Made by a program: the position numbers and the translations under genes
NCBI RefSeq assembly: GCF_025154015.1
Contig: NZ_JAOAMV010000002.1
Location: 521,896-585,895 of the forward strand
Direction: 5' to 3'
Origin: Tsuneonella litorea
Lineage (GTDB): Bacteria > Pseudomonadota > Alphaproteobacteria > Sphingomonadales > Sphingomonadaceae
Length of the DNA stretch: 64,000 nucleotides
Part shown: piece by piece, positions 9,303-18,312 of the stretch
Layout of the letters: every line of letters begins with the position of its first letter
Numbering within the stretch: the stretch's first letter is position 1
The notes under the pieces: model-generated
The model's database searches: none
What the model was told of the DNA's origin: nothing
What the model saw: only the letters and a program-made list of their open reading frames with translations

Positions 9303-9898
9303 GCGTGCTGATCGACCGGCTGACCCGCGTGTTCGAGGCGGGCCACGCGCGCGAGGTCGACCTGCTGACCGACGCCATGGCCCCGCCCGACGAACTGCGC
9401 CCGGCGGCGGTGCTGATCGCGGTCACCGACCGGAGCGAGCCCGGTGTCCTCCTCACGCATCGTCCCGACACGATGCGCTCGCACCCCGGCCAGGCGGCAT
9501 TTCCGGGCGGGAAGATCGATCCCGGGGAGGACGCGATTGAGGCGGCCCTGCGCGAAGCACACGAGGAACTCGCGATCGATCCGCGCCACGTGCGGGTGAT
9601 CGGCGCGTCGGACCCGTTCCGCACGCGAACGGGCTACGACGTGACCCCCGTGCTCGCGGTGGTCCCGCCCGACCTGCCGATCGTCCCCAACCCGGCCGAA
9701 GTGCGCGAATGGTTCGAACCGCCGCTGGCCTTCGTGCTCGATCCCGCCAACCGCGTGCCGCGCACGGTCGAGTGGGAGGGCGCCGAGCGGACCTATTTCG
9801 AGATCGTGTGGGAGGGCCACCGTATCTGGGGCGTGACCGCGGCGATCATCGGCAACCTGTCGCGGCGGCTGGCGCTCACCGAGCTGTTCGATGGCTGA
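9299..9898 (+). CDS. Nudix hydrolase, CoA pyrophosphatase type (NudL-like)
   Basis: This 199-aa enzyme carries a Nudix box running from GGKIDPGEDAIEAALREA through HEELAI, with the HPGQAAFPGG lead-in typical of the YeaB/NudL coenzyme A pyrophosphatase group. The predicted reaction is hydrolysis of CoA derivatives to acyl-phosphopantetheine and 3',5'-ADP using Mg2+. The ATG overlaps the stop of the DUF1285 gene, and the last codons overlap the start of cca by 8 nt, so translation is probably coupled. Confidence 0.85.
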   Translation: MSVLIDRLTRVFEAGHAREVDLLTDAMAPPDELRPAAVLIAVTDRSEPGVLLTHRPDTMRSHPGQAAFPGGKIDPGEDAIEAALREAHEELAIDPRHVRVIGASDPFRTRTGYDVTPVLAVVPPDLPIVPNPAEVREWFEPPLAFVLDPANRVPRTVEWEGAERTYFEIVWEGHRIWGVTAAIIGNLSRRLALTELFDG

Positions 9899-11084
9899 TC
9901 TGGCACCCCCACGCGTTCCCGACGCCGAATGGACCCGGCGCCCCGCGCTCGCACGTCTCGTCGGCGCCCTTGGGGAAGGCAACGTGCGCTGGGTCGGCGG
10001 GGCGGTGCGCGACACGCTGCTCGGGCAGGACGTCCACGACATCGACGCGGCCACGCCGCTCGAACCGGTCGAAGTGATCGACCGGCTCGAGGCCGCCGGC
10101 ATTCGCACGATCCCGACGGGCATCGATCACGGCACCGTCACCGCGATCCTCGATGGCGGCAACGTCGAGATCACGACGCTGCGTCACGACGTCTCGACCG
10201 ATGGGCGCCGCGCGACGGTCGCCTTCGCCAGCGACTGGAAGGACGATGCCGCGCGCCGCGACTTCACGATCAACGCGCTCTACGCCCATCCATCGACACG
10301 CGAGGTTTTCGACTACTTCGGCGGGGTCGCGGACCTTGAGGCGAAGCGGGTGCGGTTCATCGGCGATGCGCGCCAGCGCATCCGCGAGGATTACCTGCGA
10401 ATCCTGCGGTATTTCCGCTTCCAGGCACGGTTCGGGTCCGCGCTCGACGCCGAGGCCGAGGAGGCCTGCGCCGAACTTGCCGAAAGCCTCAAGGGCCTCA
10501 GCCGCGAACGGGTCGGCTGGGAACTGCAGAACCTGCTCGCGCTGCCCGATCCGGGTCCCACCGTGGCGCGGATGCGCGAACTGGGCGTGCTGCAGGTGGT
10601 CCTTCCCGAGGCGGGCAAGCAGGAGGTCGACAAGCTCAGCAGGCTGGTCGCGGTCGAGAATGCCGCAGGCGTAAGGCCCCATGCCATGCGCCGCCTCGCC
10701 GCGCTGCTTCCAGCAGTGCCGCCGGTTGCCGAAGGCGTCGCGGCACGCCTCAGGCTTTCGAAGAACCAGCGTGCGCGCCTCACCTGCACCGCAGCGCGCG
10801 ATACGCGCGACGGAGATTCTCCGCGCGCGCTCGCCTATGCCGTGGGCGTCGACTGCGCGATCGACCGGCTCCTGCTGGAAGGACAGGACATCGACGCGCT
10901 CAAGCGGTGGGAACCGCCAGTGCTGCCGGTCAAGGGCGGCGAAATCGTCGCCCGGGGCGTCCGCGCCGGTCCCGAAGTCGCGCGGATCCTGCGCGCGGTC
11001 GAGCGGCGCTGGGTCGACGAAGGCTTCCCCGACCGTGAACGGGTGGCAGCAATCCTGGAGGACGAACTGGCCCGGCGCGGCTGA
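9891..11084 (+). CDS. cca: CCA tRNA nucleotidyltransferase
   Basis: This class II nucleotidyltransferase of 397 aa adds or repairs the 3' CCA of tRNAs. The head domain shows WVGGAVRD (residues 34-41) and the metal-binding D50-I-D52. Then come ARRDFTINALY and the neck motif ARQRIREDYLRILRYFRF. Both tRNAs in this window already encode CCA, so repair is the likelier role. It is the last gene of the DUF1285 cluster and overlaps nudL by 8 nt. Confidence 0.95.
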   Translation: MADLAPPRVPDAEWTRRPALARLVGALGEGNVRWVGGAVRDTLLGQDVHDIDAATPLEPVEVIDRLEAAGIRTIPTGIDHGTVTAILDGGNVEITTLRHDVSTDGRRATVAFASDWKDDAARRDFTINALYAHPSTREVFDYFGGVADLEAKRVRFIGDARQRIREDYLRILRYFRFQARFGSALDAEAEEACAELAESLKGLSRERVGWELQNLLALPDPGPTVARMRELGVLQVVLPEAGKQEVDKLSRLVAVENAAGVRPHAMRRLAALLPAVPPVAEGVAARLRLSKNQRARLTCTAARDTRDGDSPRALAYAVGVDCAIDRLLLEGQDIDALKRWEPPVLPVKGGEIVARGVRAGPEVARILRAVERRWVDEGFPDRERVAAILEDELARRG

Positions 11085-11163
11085 CCACTTCAGCGTGGCT
11101 TCAGGAACGCGCCGCTATACAGCGCACGGTTGCCTTTCCCCGCAAGTGACGGATAAAGGTCCC

Positions 11164-11261
11164 GACCGCTCGTGCGGTCGCCCGCGCGTCCGGTCCCATT
11201 CCAGGGGCCACCGTCCCGCCTGCCGGGGCAATCCCTTGCGAAGCCGCGCTTCGCACTTTTT
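11164..11261 (+). ncRNA. Candidate small RNA with intrinsic terminator
   Basis: This roughly 98-nt segment sits in a 258-bp gene-free gap. A plausible sigma-70 promoter lies just ahead: TTGCCT at 11130-11135, 16 bases, GATAAA at 11152-11157. The predicted start falls on a perfect 7-bp hairpin (arms 11163-11169 and 11174-11180, loop TCGT). The segment ends in an 8-bp hairpin with a T-run. I found no open reading frame with a credible start in it. It might instead be only the trailer of cca. It does not look like 6S, SRP or tmRNA. Confidence 0.35.
11237..11261 (+). terminator. Rho-independent terminator (cca trailer or sRNA end)
   Basis: TGCGAAGC (11237-11244), loop CGC, GCTTCGCA (11248-11255), then CTTTTT. 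The 8-bp stem is perfect and the U-tract follows directly. It lies 153 nt after the cca stop and 82 nt before the next gene. Confidence 0.75.
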
Positions 11262-11342
11262 CGCGCACACAATCGAGTTTCACCGTCAAGCGGGTCCTGC
11301 CCGCGGACGCGGTGCCATGTGAACTGAACGGAGATTCTACCC

Positions 11343-11855
11343 ATGAACCTTGCCAAGATGGCCGTATCGGCCGCCCTCGCCACCGCCCTTCTTCCCGCCG
11401 CCGCGCTCGCGCAGGTCGCTGCTGGCGCGACGGTCTATGGCCCGCAGGGCGGTGAAGTCGGCAAGATCGTCAGCATCGAGGGCGGGACCGTCATGCTCGA
11501 CACGGGGACCTACAAGGCGCCGCTTCCCGAAAACGCCTTCGGCAAGAGCGACAAGGGGCCGACGATCACCGTCACCAAGGCGCAGATCGACGCCATGATG
11601 GCCGAGCAGGTCGCCGCGGCCAATGCCAAGCGCGACGCGGCCCTGGTCGCGGGCGCGGCGGTCATCACCGCCAAGGGCGCGCCGGCCGGCTCGATCAAGT
11701 CCGTCGAGGGCGACGCGATCGTGCTCGAAAGCCCCAGCGGCGCGGTCGCGCTCAAGCGCGAACACTTCGCCGTCGATGCACAGGGCGCACTCATGGCACT
11801 GTTCACCGCAGACCAGATTGCGGCGGCCGCCAGCGCTGGTACTACATCAGAGTAA
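11343..11855 (+). CDS. Exported protein with two internal repeats, function unknown
   Basis: This 170-aa protein has a clear Sec signal peptide (MNLAKMAVSAALATALLPAAALAQ, cleavage after ALA). The mature part is two copies of a unit of about 65 residues. Copy one runs GATVYGPQGGEVGKIVSIEG...VTKAQIDAMMAEQ; copy two runs AAVITAKGAPAGSIKSVEG...FTADQIAAAAS. Each begins with a strand pattern reminiscent of a PRC-barrel (G-x-V-x-S/K-V-E-G) and ends in a helix with AQI or DQI. I do not recognise the family. It has its own leader with an ACGGAG ribosome site and is closed by a strong terminator. Confidence 0.6.
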   Translation: MNLAKMAVSAALATALLPAAALAQVAAGATVYGPQGGEVGKIVSIEGGTVMLDTGTYKAPLPENAFGKSDKGPTITVTKAQIDAMMAEQVAAANAKRDAALVAGAAVITAKGAPAGSIKSVEGDAIVLESPSGAVALKREHFAVDAQGALMALFTADQIAAAASAGTTSE

Positions 11856-11876
11856 TCTAATATCCGATTTCCGGAA

Positions 11877-11895
11877 GGCTCTCCGCATGAGAGCC
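11877..11895 (+). other. Small hairpin ahead of the terminator
   Basis: GGCTCT (11877-11882) pairs with AGAGCC (11890-11895) across a 7-nt loop. It lies between the stop of the exported-protein gene and the terminator, so it would be in the 3' trailer of that mRNA, where such hairpins can protect against exonucleases. No other role is visible. Confidence 0.4.
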
Positions 11896-11907
11896 CTTCG
11901 GGTCGCC

Positions 11908-11951
11908 GAACGGGCCGGAGGCGCATCAGACGCTTCCGGTCCGTTCTTTTT
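11908..11951 (+). terminator. Strong rho-independent terminator
   Basis: A 16-bp stem (11908-11923 with 11931-11946) with only two G-U pairs, a 7-nt loop and a T-run to 11951. It ends transcription of the exported-protein gene. The T-run overlaps the stop codon of the convergent parC gene (TTA on the plus strand at 11950-11952). Confidence 0.85.
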
Positions 11952-14238
11952 AGAACCGGTTGACCTTCGGAAAGCCGGTCGGCGGGAGGCGCCCGGCCGC
12001 CCCGCGTGCCACCTTCCACTGCCAGATTTCGTTCTCGGTGCGCGTCCGGCCGCTGTCGCCGCCCGTCACCCAGCTCAGCCCGTCCTCCAGCCTGAACGTC
12101 GTCGCGTCGGACAGGCCGCCGTCGCGATAGCGCTGGAGGGTGACCCCCTGTCCGCGCGTGAGGATCGGCAGTTCCTCGAGGTGGAAGACAACCAGCTTGC
12201 GGTTGTCGCCGACGACCGCGACATGATCGTGCTCGGGGGCGATCTCGCGCACCGCGGCGACTTTCTGCCCCGGCTTGAGGTTGACGACCTGGCGGCCCTT
12301 GCGGGTTTCGGCGAGCAGCTCGTCGGTGACCGCGGCAAATCCCTTGCCGCTCGTCGCGGCGAGCAGGAGCTGTCCCTTCGGCCTGTGCACCAGCGCGGCG
12401 ACGACGTTCGCCTCGGGGTCGATGTCGATCATCGTGCGCACGGGCTCGCCGAAGCCGCGCGCGCCGGGAAGCTTGTCGGCGCCCAGCGTGTAGAACCGCC
12501 CGTCGTCGGCAGCGAGAAGCAGCTTGTCGGTGGTCTGCGCGTGGAGCGCGAAGGCCGGCCCGTCGCCTTCCTTGAACTTCCAGTCCTGGTCGAGCGGAAG
12601 GTGGCCCTTCGCCGCCCTGATCCACCCGCGCTGCGACAGGATGATCGTGACCGGCTCCTTCTCGATCATCGCGTCGGGATTGAACTCGACCGTCGGGGCG
12701 GCCTCGGCGATCGTCGTGCGGCGGCGCCCCAGCGGGGTGTCCGGCCCGTATTCCTTGCGCAGCGCCTCGAGATCGCGGCGCAGGCGAGTGCGCTGGCGAG
12801 CCGGTGAACCGAGCAGCTTTTCAAGGTCCCCCTGCTCCTTCAGCAGGTCGTCGCGCTCCCGCCGCAGCTCCATTTCCTCGAGCTTGCGCAGGGACCGCAG
12901 CCGCATGTTGAGGATCGCCTCGACCTGCCGGTCGGTCAGCGAGAACTCGGCCATCATGACCGGCTTGGGCTCGTCCTCGGTGCGGATGATCTCGATCACC
13001 CGGTCGAGGTTGAGGTAGGCGACGATATAGCCTTCGACCAGTTCCAGCCGCTTGGCGATCTGGTCGAGCCGGTGGCGGCTGCGCCGCTGGAGGATGTCGA
13101 TCTGGCTCGCGATCCAGTGTTGGAGCAATTCCTTGAGCCCCATGACCATCGGCGTGCGGCCCGCGTCGAGCACGTTCAGGTTCAATCCGAAGCGCGTCTC
13201 GAGGTCGGTCAGCTTGTAAAGGCTTTCCTTGAGCAGCTCGGGATCGACGTTGCGGCTGCGCGGTACGAAGACGATGCGGATGTTCTCGTCGCTCTCGTCA
13301 CGCACGTCCTCGAGGATCGGCAGCTTCCTGTCGGCGATCAGCTGGGCAACCTGCTCGATCAGCTTGCCCTTCGCCACCTGGTACGGGATCTCGCTGACCA
13401 CGAGCTGCCACTGCCCGCCGCCCAGCCGCTCGATGCCCGCGTCGCGATCCTCGGCCTTTTCCGCCTCGGCGGCGTGGAAACGGGCGCGCATCCGGAAACT
13501 GCCCCGACCGGTCTCGTAGGCGGCGGCGATCGTCTCGGGACTGTCCACCACCAGGCCGCCGGTCGCGAAGTCGGGGCCGTGGAACAGCTCCATCAGGCGC
13601 GCATGCTCGGCGTGGGGGTTGTCGACCAGTTCCAGCGTCGCGTCGATCACTTCGGCAACGTTGTGGCTGGGAATGTTGGTCGCCATGCCCACCGCGATCC
13701 CGCTCGACCCGTTGGCGAGCAGGTTGGGGAACAGGCCGGGGAAGATTTCGGGCTCTTCCTCCTCGCCGTTGTAGGTCGGGATGAAATCGACCGTGCCTTC
13801 GTCGAGGCCCTGCATGAGCAGCATCGCGGTGCGCGTCAGCCGCGCCTCGGTATAGCGGTACGCGGCGGCGTTATCGCCGTCGATGTTGCCGAAGTTGCCC
13901 TGCCCCTCGACCAGCGGATAACGCAGCGCGAAATCCTGCGCGAGGCGGACCATCGCGTCGTAGACGCTGGCGTCGCCGTGCGGATGGTACTTGCCGATGA
14001 CGTCGCCGACCACGCGCGCGCTCTTCTTGAATGCGTCGGTCGGGTTGAGTTTCAGCTGCCGCATCGCCCACAGCAGGCGGCGGTGGACCGGCTTCAGCCC
14101 GTCGCGCAGGTCGGGCAGCGAGCGGGCCGTGATCGTGGACAGCGCATAGACCAGGTAGCGCTCGGACAGGGCGCTGTCGAACGGGGCGTCGACGATCGCG
14201 TCGAACGGGTCTTTTTCGGCTTCGATAAGGTCTGCCAT
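11950..14238 (-). CDS. parC: DNA topoisomerase IV subunit A
   Basis: ParC is the DNA-cutting subunit that decatenates daughter chromosomes together with ParE. At 762 aa it is the usual length. The N-terminus has the winged-helix/quinolone region ([43 protein letters not shown]), with the catalytic tyrosine in [11 protein letters not shown]. The C-terminal beta-pinwheel is present but lacks a clear GyrA box, which supports ParC over GyrA. Overlap of its stop with the terminator tail of the facing gene suggests that this terminator does not serve parC. Confidence 0.93.
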   Translation of the reverse strand: MADLIEAEKDPFDAIVDAPFDSALSERYLVYALSTITARSLPDLRDGLKPVHRRLLWAMRQLKLNPTDAFKKSARVVGDVIGKYHPHGDASVYDAMVRLAQDFALRYPLVEGQGNFGNIDGDNAAAYRYTEARLTRTAMLLMQGLDEGTVDFIPTYNGEEEEPEIFPGLFPNLLANGSSGIAVGMATNIPSHNVAEVIDATLELVDNPHAEHARLMELFHGPDFATGGLVVDSPETIAAAYETGRGSFRMRARFHAAEAEKAEDRDAGIERLGGGQWQLVVSEIPYQVAKGKLIEQVAQLIADRKLPILEDVRDESDENIRIVFVPRSRNVDPELLKESLYKLTDLETRFGLNLNVLDAGRTPMVMGLKELLQHWIASQIDILQRRSRHRLDQIAKRLELVEGYIVAYLNLDRVIEIIRTEDEPKPVMMAEFSLTDRQVEAILNMRLRSLRKLEEMELRRERDDLLKEQGDLEKLLGSPARQRTRLRRDLEALRKEYGPDTPLGRRRTTIAEAAPTVEFNPDAMIEKEPVTIILSQRGWIRAAKGHLPLDQDWKFKEGDGPAFALHAQTTDKLLLAADDGRFYTLGADKLPGARGFGEPVRTMIDIDPEANVVAALVHRPKGQLLLAATSGKGFAAVTDELLAETRKGRQVVNLKPGQKVAAVREIAPEHDHVAVVGDNRKLVVFHLEELPILTRGQGVTLQRYRDGGLSDATTFRLEDGLSWVTGGDSGRTRTENEIWQWKVARGAAGRLPPTGFPKVNRF

Positions 14239-14279
14239 GCACCTCGCCCTAGCAGCGGCACGGGCAGGCGCTCAACGCC

Positions 14280-14305
14280 GGAACGGCCCGCTATCCCCAC
14301 ACGTA
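14280..14305 (+). promoter_or_regulatory. Near-consensus EcfG promoter before the DJ-1 gene
   Basis: GGAAC (14280-14284), 17 bases, CGTA (14302-14305). The spacing fits EcfG promoters but the last -10 base is A instead of T. It ends 25 nt before the ATG. Stress control of a DJ-1/PfpI protein is plausible, so I list it as a weak candidate. Confidence 0.35.
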
Positions 14306-14330
14306 TGGTGGGGTGAAGGAGACTATCATC

Positions 14331-14876
14331 ATGGCAAAGCGCATCCTCATCATCGCGACCGACGGATTCGAGCAGTCGGAGCTCGAAAAGCCCAGGGCAA
14401 ACCTCGAGGCCGCGGGGTTCGAGACGGTCGTCGCGAGCCTCGAGGACGGGGAAATCAAGGGCTGGGACCAGAAGGACTGGGGGCGCGCGGTCAAGGTCGA
14501 CGTCACGGTCGAGGAAGTCAGCGAGGGCGACTACGACGCGCTGCTGCTGCCCGGCGGCCAGATGAACCCCGACATCCTGCGCATGAACGATGCCGTGATC
14601 GACCTCGTCGAGGACTTCAACGACGCCGGCAAGCCGATCGCCGCGATCTGCCATGCGCCCTGGCTGCTCATCGAGGCCGACATCGTCGACGGCCGCACGG
14701 TGACCAGCTGGCCCTCGGTCCGGACCGATCTCGAGAATGCGGGCGCGAACGTGGTCGACAAGGAAGTCGCGATCGACGGCAACCTCATCACCAGCCGCAA
14801 CCCGGACGACATTCCGGCCTTCAGCGAGGCGCTGATCGAGGCGCTTCAGCAGGAAAAGGTTCCCGAAGACGCCTGA
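14331..14876 (+). CDS. DJ-1/PfpI family protein (general stress protein 18-like)
   Basis: This 181-aa protein has the flavodoxin-like DJ-1/PfpI fold: MAKRILIIATDGFEQSELEKP at the N-terminus, YDALLLPGGQMNPD in the middle, and the nucleophilic elbow AICHAPW with the reactive Cys. The dyad partner His follows directly. Members act as chaperone or deglycase-like stress proteins; activity has been debated. GAAGGA lies 10 nt before this ATG, so I prefer it to an upstream GTG at 14313. An EcfG-like promoter lies just upstream. Confidence 0.88.
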   Translation: MAKRILIIATDGFEQSELEKPRANLEAAGFETVVASLEDGEIKGWDQKDWGRAVKVDVTVEEVSEGDYDALLLPGGQMNPDILRMNDAVIDLVEDFNDAGKPIAAICHAPWLLIEADIVDGRTVTSWPSVRTDLENAGANVVDKEVAIDGNLITSRNPDDIPAFSEALIEALQQEKVPEDA

Positions 14877-14906
14877 GCCGTTGACCCGGCCTGTCGGTTG
14901 AAAGAA

Positions 14907-14931
14907 GGCCCCGCCCGCAATGGGCGGGGCC
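14907..14931. terminator. GC-rich hairpin between convergent genes
   Basis: A perfect 10-bp stem (14907-14916 with 14922-14931) and a 5-nt loop lie between the DJ-1 gene and the oppositely oriented DUF885 gene. The T-run is poor (GCTCTT), so termination efficiency is uncertain. It could serve both directions. Confidence 0.6.
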
Positions 14932-14948
14932 GCTCTTACGCTTCCCGG

Positions 14949-16808
14949 TCAAACCTTTTTCTTTTCGGACGCGATCCAGTCGCGCACCCGTCGCTCGAGA
15001 AGCGACAGCGGAAGCGATCCGCCGCCGAGGACCGCGTCGTGGAAGGCGCGGATATCAAACTTGTCGCCAAGCTCCCGCTCGGCTTCGGCCCGCAGGTCGA
15101 GGATCCTGTTCATGCCGATCTTGTAGCTCGTCGCCTGACCCGGCCAGACGATGTAGCGGCGCACTTCGCTGCGGATCGTCTCGGCGTTCTGGGGCGAATT
15201 GGCGGTGAAGTAGGCGATCGCCTGATCCTCGGTCCAACCCTTGGAATGCAGCCCGGTGTCGACCACCAGCCGGATCGCACGCCACAGTTCCGAGGTCAGG
15301 CGCCCGAAATCCGAATAGGGATCGGCATAGGTTCCGGGCATCTCCTTGGCGAGGCGCTCGGAATACAGGCCCCAGCCTTCGGAAAAGGCGCTGTAACCGG
15401 CTTGCGTCTGGAAGGTCGGGACGCCTTGCAGCTCCTGCGCGATCGAAATCTGCATGTGGTGGCCGGGCAGGCCCTCGTGATAGGCGATCACCTCGAGCAT
15501 GTTCTTGGGCATCGCGCTCATGTCCGAGAGGTGGGCGTAATAGACGCCGGGGCGCGATCCGTCGGGCGTGGCCGAACGATAGTGCTGGGCGCCGCCGGCC
15601 TGTTCGCGGAACGGCTCGACCCGTTTGACCTCGAGCGCGGCCTTGGGCAGCAAGCCGAAATACTCGGGCAGCTCGCTCTCGATGTTGTCGATCGCCGCCG
15701 TGGCCGCGTCGATGTACATCTGCGCGCCCTCGTCCCCTTGCGGATAGTAGTTCGCCGGATCGGTCTTCACGTGCTCGAAGAAGGCCTTGAGGTCGCCTTC
15801 GAATCCGACCTTCTGCCTGATCGCTTCCATCTCGGCGTGAATGCGCTTCACGTCGTCGAGGCCGATCTGGTGCACCTGTTCCGGCGTCAGGTCGGTGGTG
15901 GTGGAAGCCGCGAGGCGGTGTGCATAATAGGCCTTGCCGTCGGGCAGTGCGCCGACGCCGGTGGCAACCTGGGGGGCATTGGGCCGGTCTGCCGTCATGA
16001 ACGCGACGAGCCGGTCGTATCCGTCCTTGTATCCGCCCTTGAGCGCAGCCTCGAGATCGGCGCGCAGGACATCCCCCTGCGCCGCCGTGATCGTGCCCGC
16101 GTCGACGAGCTTGGCGATCTTGCCCTTGCCGTCCTGCCACAGAGCATTGTCCGCTCCGTCGTCGAACGGCGCACCGGACTTGAGCTTGGTCGCTTCGGCG
16201 ATCACGAAGTCGTAGGCGAAATAGGGCGGGCGCACCCCCTTGGCCGCACGCGCCTCGGCGAAGTCGACAAGCTGCCCGATTGCCCGGCCGATACCCCCCA
16301 CGCGCGAGATGTAGTCGCGCATGTCCTGCTCCGTATCGACGCGGTGCTGTCCCACGAGCAAGGTCGGCAGGCTGGTATGGATGCCCTGCATCTGAGTGAA
16401 CACGTAGCCGCTGTCGCGCCATTTCGCGCTTCGCGCCGCCTGCTCGTATTCGTATTTCCACAAGTCGTAGGACAGCCGGTCGGCGGCGTTCAGACCGGCG
16501 TAGTCGAAAGTCCGCTCCATTTCCTCAACCGAAGCCTTCATCCACGCGAGCCGGCGATCCTGGGCCGCGAGCGAGAAGTCGTCGATCTCGCCGTAACGTT
16601 CTTTCCGGCCGAGGCTGGTCAGCGTCAGCGGGCTGTCGAGCACCTGCTCCTCGTACTTCGCCTCGAACCAGGCGCGCAGCGCGGCGTTGTTTTCTGCCGC
16701 TGCCGCGTGCGCGGCGTGTGCCCCGTGGTCCCGCGCATGAAGCGGCGCAGCGGGTGCGACGAAGGCGATCGGCGCGGCGGCGATCAGGATGGAATAGGCA
16801 AGGCGCAT
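14949..16808 (-). CDS. DUF885 peptidase-like protein, exported (paralog 1)
   Basis: This 619-aa protein has an N-terminal signal peptide (MRLAYSILIAAAPIAFVAPAAPLHA) followed by a His-rich short linker. The DUF885 domain carries an extended zinc-protease motif, YHEGLPGHHMQ (HExxxGH type), with a downstream glutamate in SAFSEGWGLYSERL. The C-terminal WPGQATSYKIGMNRILDLR motif is also diagnostic. The family resembles M32-like gluzincins; substrates are unknown, and peptides in the periplasm are likely. A second DUF885 gene lies at 21723-23555. No partner gene is obvious. Confidence 0.85.
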   Translation of the reverse strand: MRLAYSILIAAAPIAFVAPAAPLHARDHGAHAAHAAAAENNAALRAWFEAKYEEQVLDSPLTLTSLGRKERYGEIDDFSLAAQDRRLAWMKASVEEMERTFDYAGLNAADRLSYDLWKYEYEQAARSAKWRDSGYVFTQMQGIHTSLPTLLVGQHRVDTEQDMRDYISRVGGIGRAIGQLVDFAEARAAKGVRPPYFAYDFVIAEATKLKSGAPFDDGADNALWQDGKGKIAKLVDAGTITAAQGDVLRADLEAALKGGYKDGYDRLVAFMTADRPNAPQVATGVGALPDGKAYYAHRLAASTTTDLTPEQVHQIGLDDVKRIHAEMEAIRQKVGFEGDLKAFFEHVKTDPANYYPQGDEGAQMYIDAATAAIDNIESELPEYFGLLPKAALEVKRVEPFREQAGGAQHYRSATPDGSRPGVYYAHLSDMSAMPKNMLEVIAYHEGLPGHHMQISIAQELQGVPTFQTQAGYSAFSEGWGLYSERLAKEMPGTYADPYSDFGRLTSELWRAIRLVVDTGLHSKGWTEDQAIAYFTANSPQNAETIRSEVRRYIVWPGQATSYKIGMNRILDLRAEAERELGDKFDIRAFHDAVLGGGSLPLSLLERRVRDWIASEKKKV

Positions 16809-16891
16809 CTGGATTTCCCCCGTTCACGACTGGATCGCGGCCGTAGTCGTTCGCTGCCCGCAGAGAAGAGGGTTTTTCCGCGAACGACGCT

Positions 16892-17236
16892 TCAAAGTCG
16901 GCGAGCGTCGTGGCTGTCGGACGGCACCCGCACTGCCAGGCCGTCCAGGTCTTCGGTCAGGTCGATCTGGCACGACAGCCGGCTCGTTCGGCACGCTCCG
17001 GCGGCGAGGTCGAGCATGTCTTCCTCCGCCTCGCTCGCGGGCGGTAGGGAATCGAACCACGCGCCGTCGACGATCACGTGGCAGGTCGAGCAGGCCATCT
17101 GGCCCTCGCAGGTCCCCTCGAGCGGGAGCCCGTTCGCCTGGCCGAGGCGCAGGAGGTTGTCGCCCGGCGCACCCTCGGCCTCGATCCGGCTGCCGTCCGG
17201 AGCGATGAAAGTGACGCGAATCGCCCGATCGCTCAT
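16892..17236 (-). CDS. 2Fe-2S ferredoxin (adrenodoxin type)
   Basis: This 114-aa plant/mitochondrial-type ferredoxin has cluster ligands in C-EGQMAC-STC plus the fourth Cys in RLSCQI, all conserved. The spacing C-x5-C-x2-C-xn-C matches the Fdx/adrenodoxin group that works with Fe-S cluster assembly or P450s. Its ATG overlaps the stop of the upstream cysteine desulfurase (ATGA), so the two are made together. That context favours a role as electron donor for Fe-S assembly. Confidence 0.9.
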   Translation of the reverse strand: MSDRAIRVTFIAPDGSRIEAEGAPGDNLLRLGQANGLPLEGTCEGQMACSTCHVIVDGAWFDSLPPASEAEEDMLDLAAGACRTSRLSCQIDLTEDLDGLAVRVPSDSHDARRL

Positions 17237-18303
17237 TGCCTGCCCGCCGCTTCGTTGATGATCGCCGCGGCCTCCTCGATCTCGTCGATCGTGGTATAGC
17301 GGCCGAAACCGAGCCGGATCGAGCTTTTCGCCTGCTTGTCGGTCAGGCCGATCGCCTTGAGCACGTGGCTCGGGCGGCCCGATCCGCTGGCGCAGGCCGA
17401 TCCGGCCGAGAACATCACCGTGCGGCATTCGCTCATCAACCGGTTCACGTCGAGGCCCTTGCGCCGGATGTTGAGGTTGCCGTGCCACCGCGCGTCCGCG
17501 CTTCCGTTGAGGTCCCAGTCACCGAACAGTTCGCGGGCGCGGTCCCACAGCACATCGACGTGCGCGGCATCGGCGGCCATGCGCTCCTTCGCCACCGCCG
17601 CGGCGGCCCCCATCCCGGCGATCAGCGCAGGCGAGAGGGTGCCGGACCGCAAGCCGTGCTCCTGGCCGCCACCGGTCTGGACTTCCGAAAGGTCGACCCC
17701 GTTGCGCACCCACAACGCGCCTATGCCCTTGGGCCCGTGGAACTTGTGCGCGCTGATCGCGATCATGTCGGCGCCGGTGACCTCGATCTTGCCGTAGGCC
17801 TGGACCGCGTCGCAAAGATAGAGCGCGTTCGCCGCCTTCGCCTTGCGGTGCCAGTCGACCGTCGGCTGGATCGTGCCGATCTCGTTGTTGACCTGCATCA
17901 CGCAGACCAGGCGGATGTCGGCGGGCAGGTCCTGGTCGACGTTGCACTGCCCGGTTTTCGCCACGTTGAGATGATGAGCGCGGCCCAGGTCCGCGGCGGT
18001 GTCAAGCACTGCGGCGTGCTCGATCGCGGAGACCGAGACGCTGCCGCCCTTGCCGCTCCCGCGGATCGCGAGGTTGATCGCCTCGGTCGCGCCGCCGGTG
18101 AAGATCACTCGCCCGCCCGGCGGCAGCAGCGCCGCCACCTGGTCGCGCGCAAGGTCGATCGCCGCCTTCGCCATCCGGCCCATCCTGTGCGCGGAGTGCG
18201 GGTTGCCGAACCCCTCGCCGCCCGGTCCGTCGAGCCAGCGCAGAATCGCCTCGCGCGCTTCGGGTGCGAGCGGGGTCGTGGCCTGATAGTCGAGATAGAT
18301 CAT
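17233..18303 (-). CDS. Cysteine desulfurase (NifS/IscS group), copy A
   Basis: This 356-aa PLP enzyme removes sulfur from cysteine to give a persulfide. Visible features are the start MIYLDYQATTPLAPEAREA, the PLP lysine in SAHKFHGPKGIGAL, GGGQEHGLRSGT and the persulfide cysteine in SAGSACASGSGRPSHVL. The loop and spacing place it with group I (NifS/IscS) desulfurases. It follows copy B by 9 nt and overlaps the ferredoxin, giving a three-gene unit. No Suf or Isc scaffold is present in the window. Confidence 0.92.
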   Translation of the reverse strand: MIYLDYQATTPLAPEAREAILRWLDGPGGEGFGNPHSAHRMGRMAKAAIDLARDQVAALLPPGGRVIFTGGATEAINLAIRGSGKGGSVSVSAIEHAAVLDTAADLGRAHHLNVAKTGQCNVDQDLPADIRLVCVMQVNNEIGTIQPTVDWHRKAKAANALYLCDAVQAYGKIEVTGADMIAISAHKFHGPKGIGALWVRNGVDLSEVQTGGGQEHGLRSGTLSPALIAGMGAAAAVAKERMAADAAHVDVLWDRARELFGDWDLNGSADARWHGNLNIRRKGLDVNRLMSECRTVMFSAGSACASGSGRPSHVLKAIGLTDKQAKSSIRLGFGRYTTIDEIEEAAAIINEAAGRQ

Positions 18304-18312
18304 CGCTTCAGC

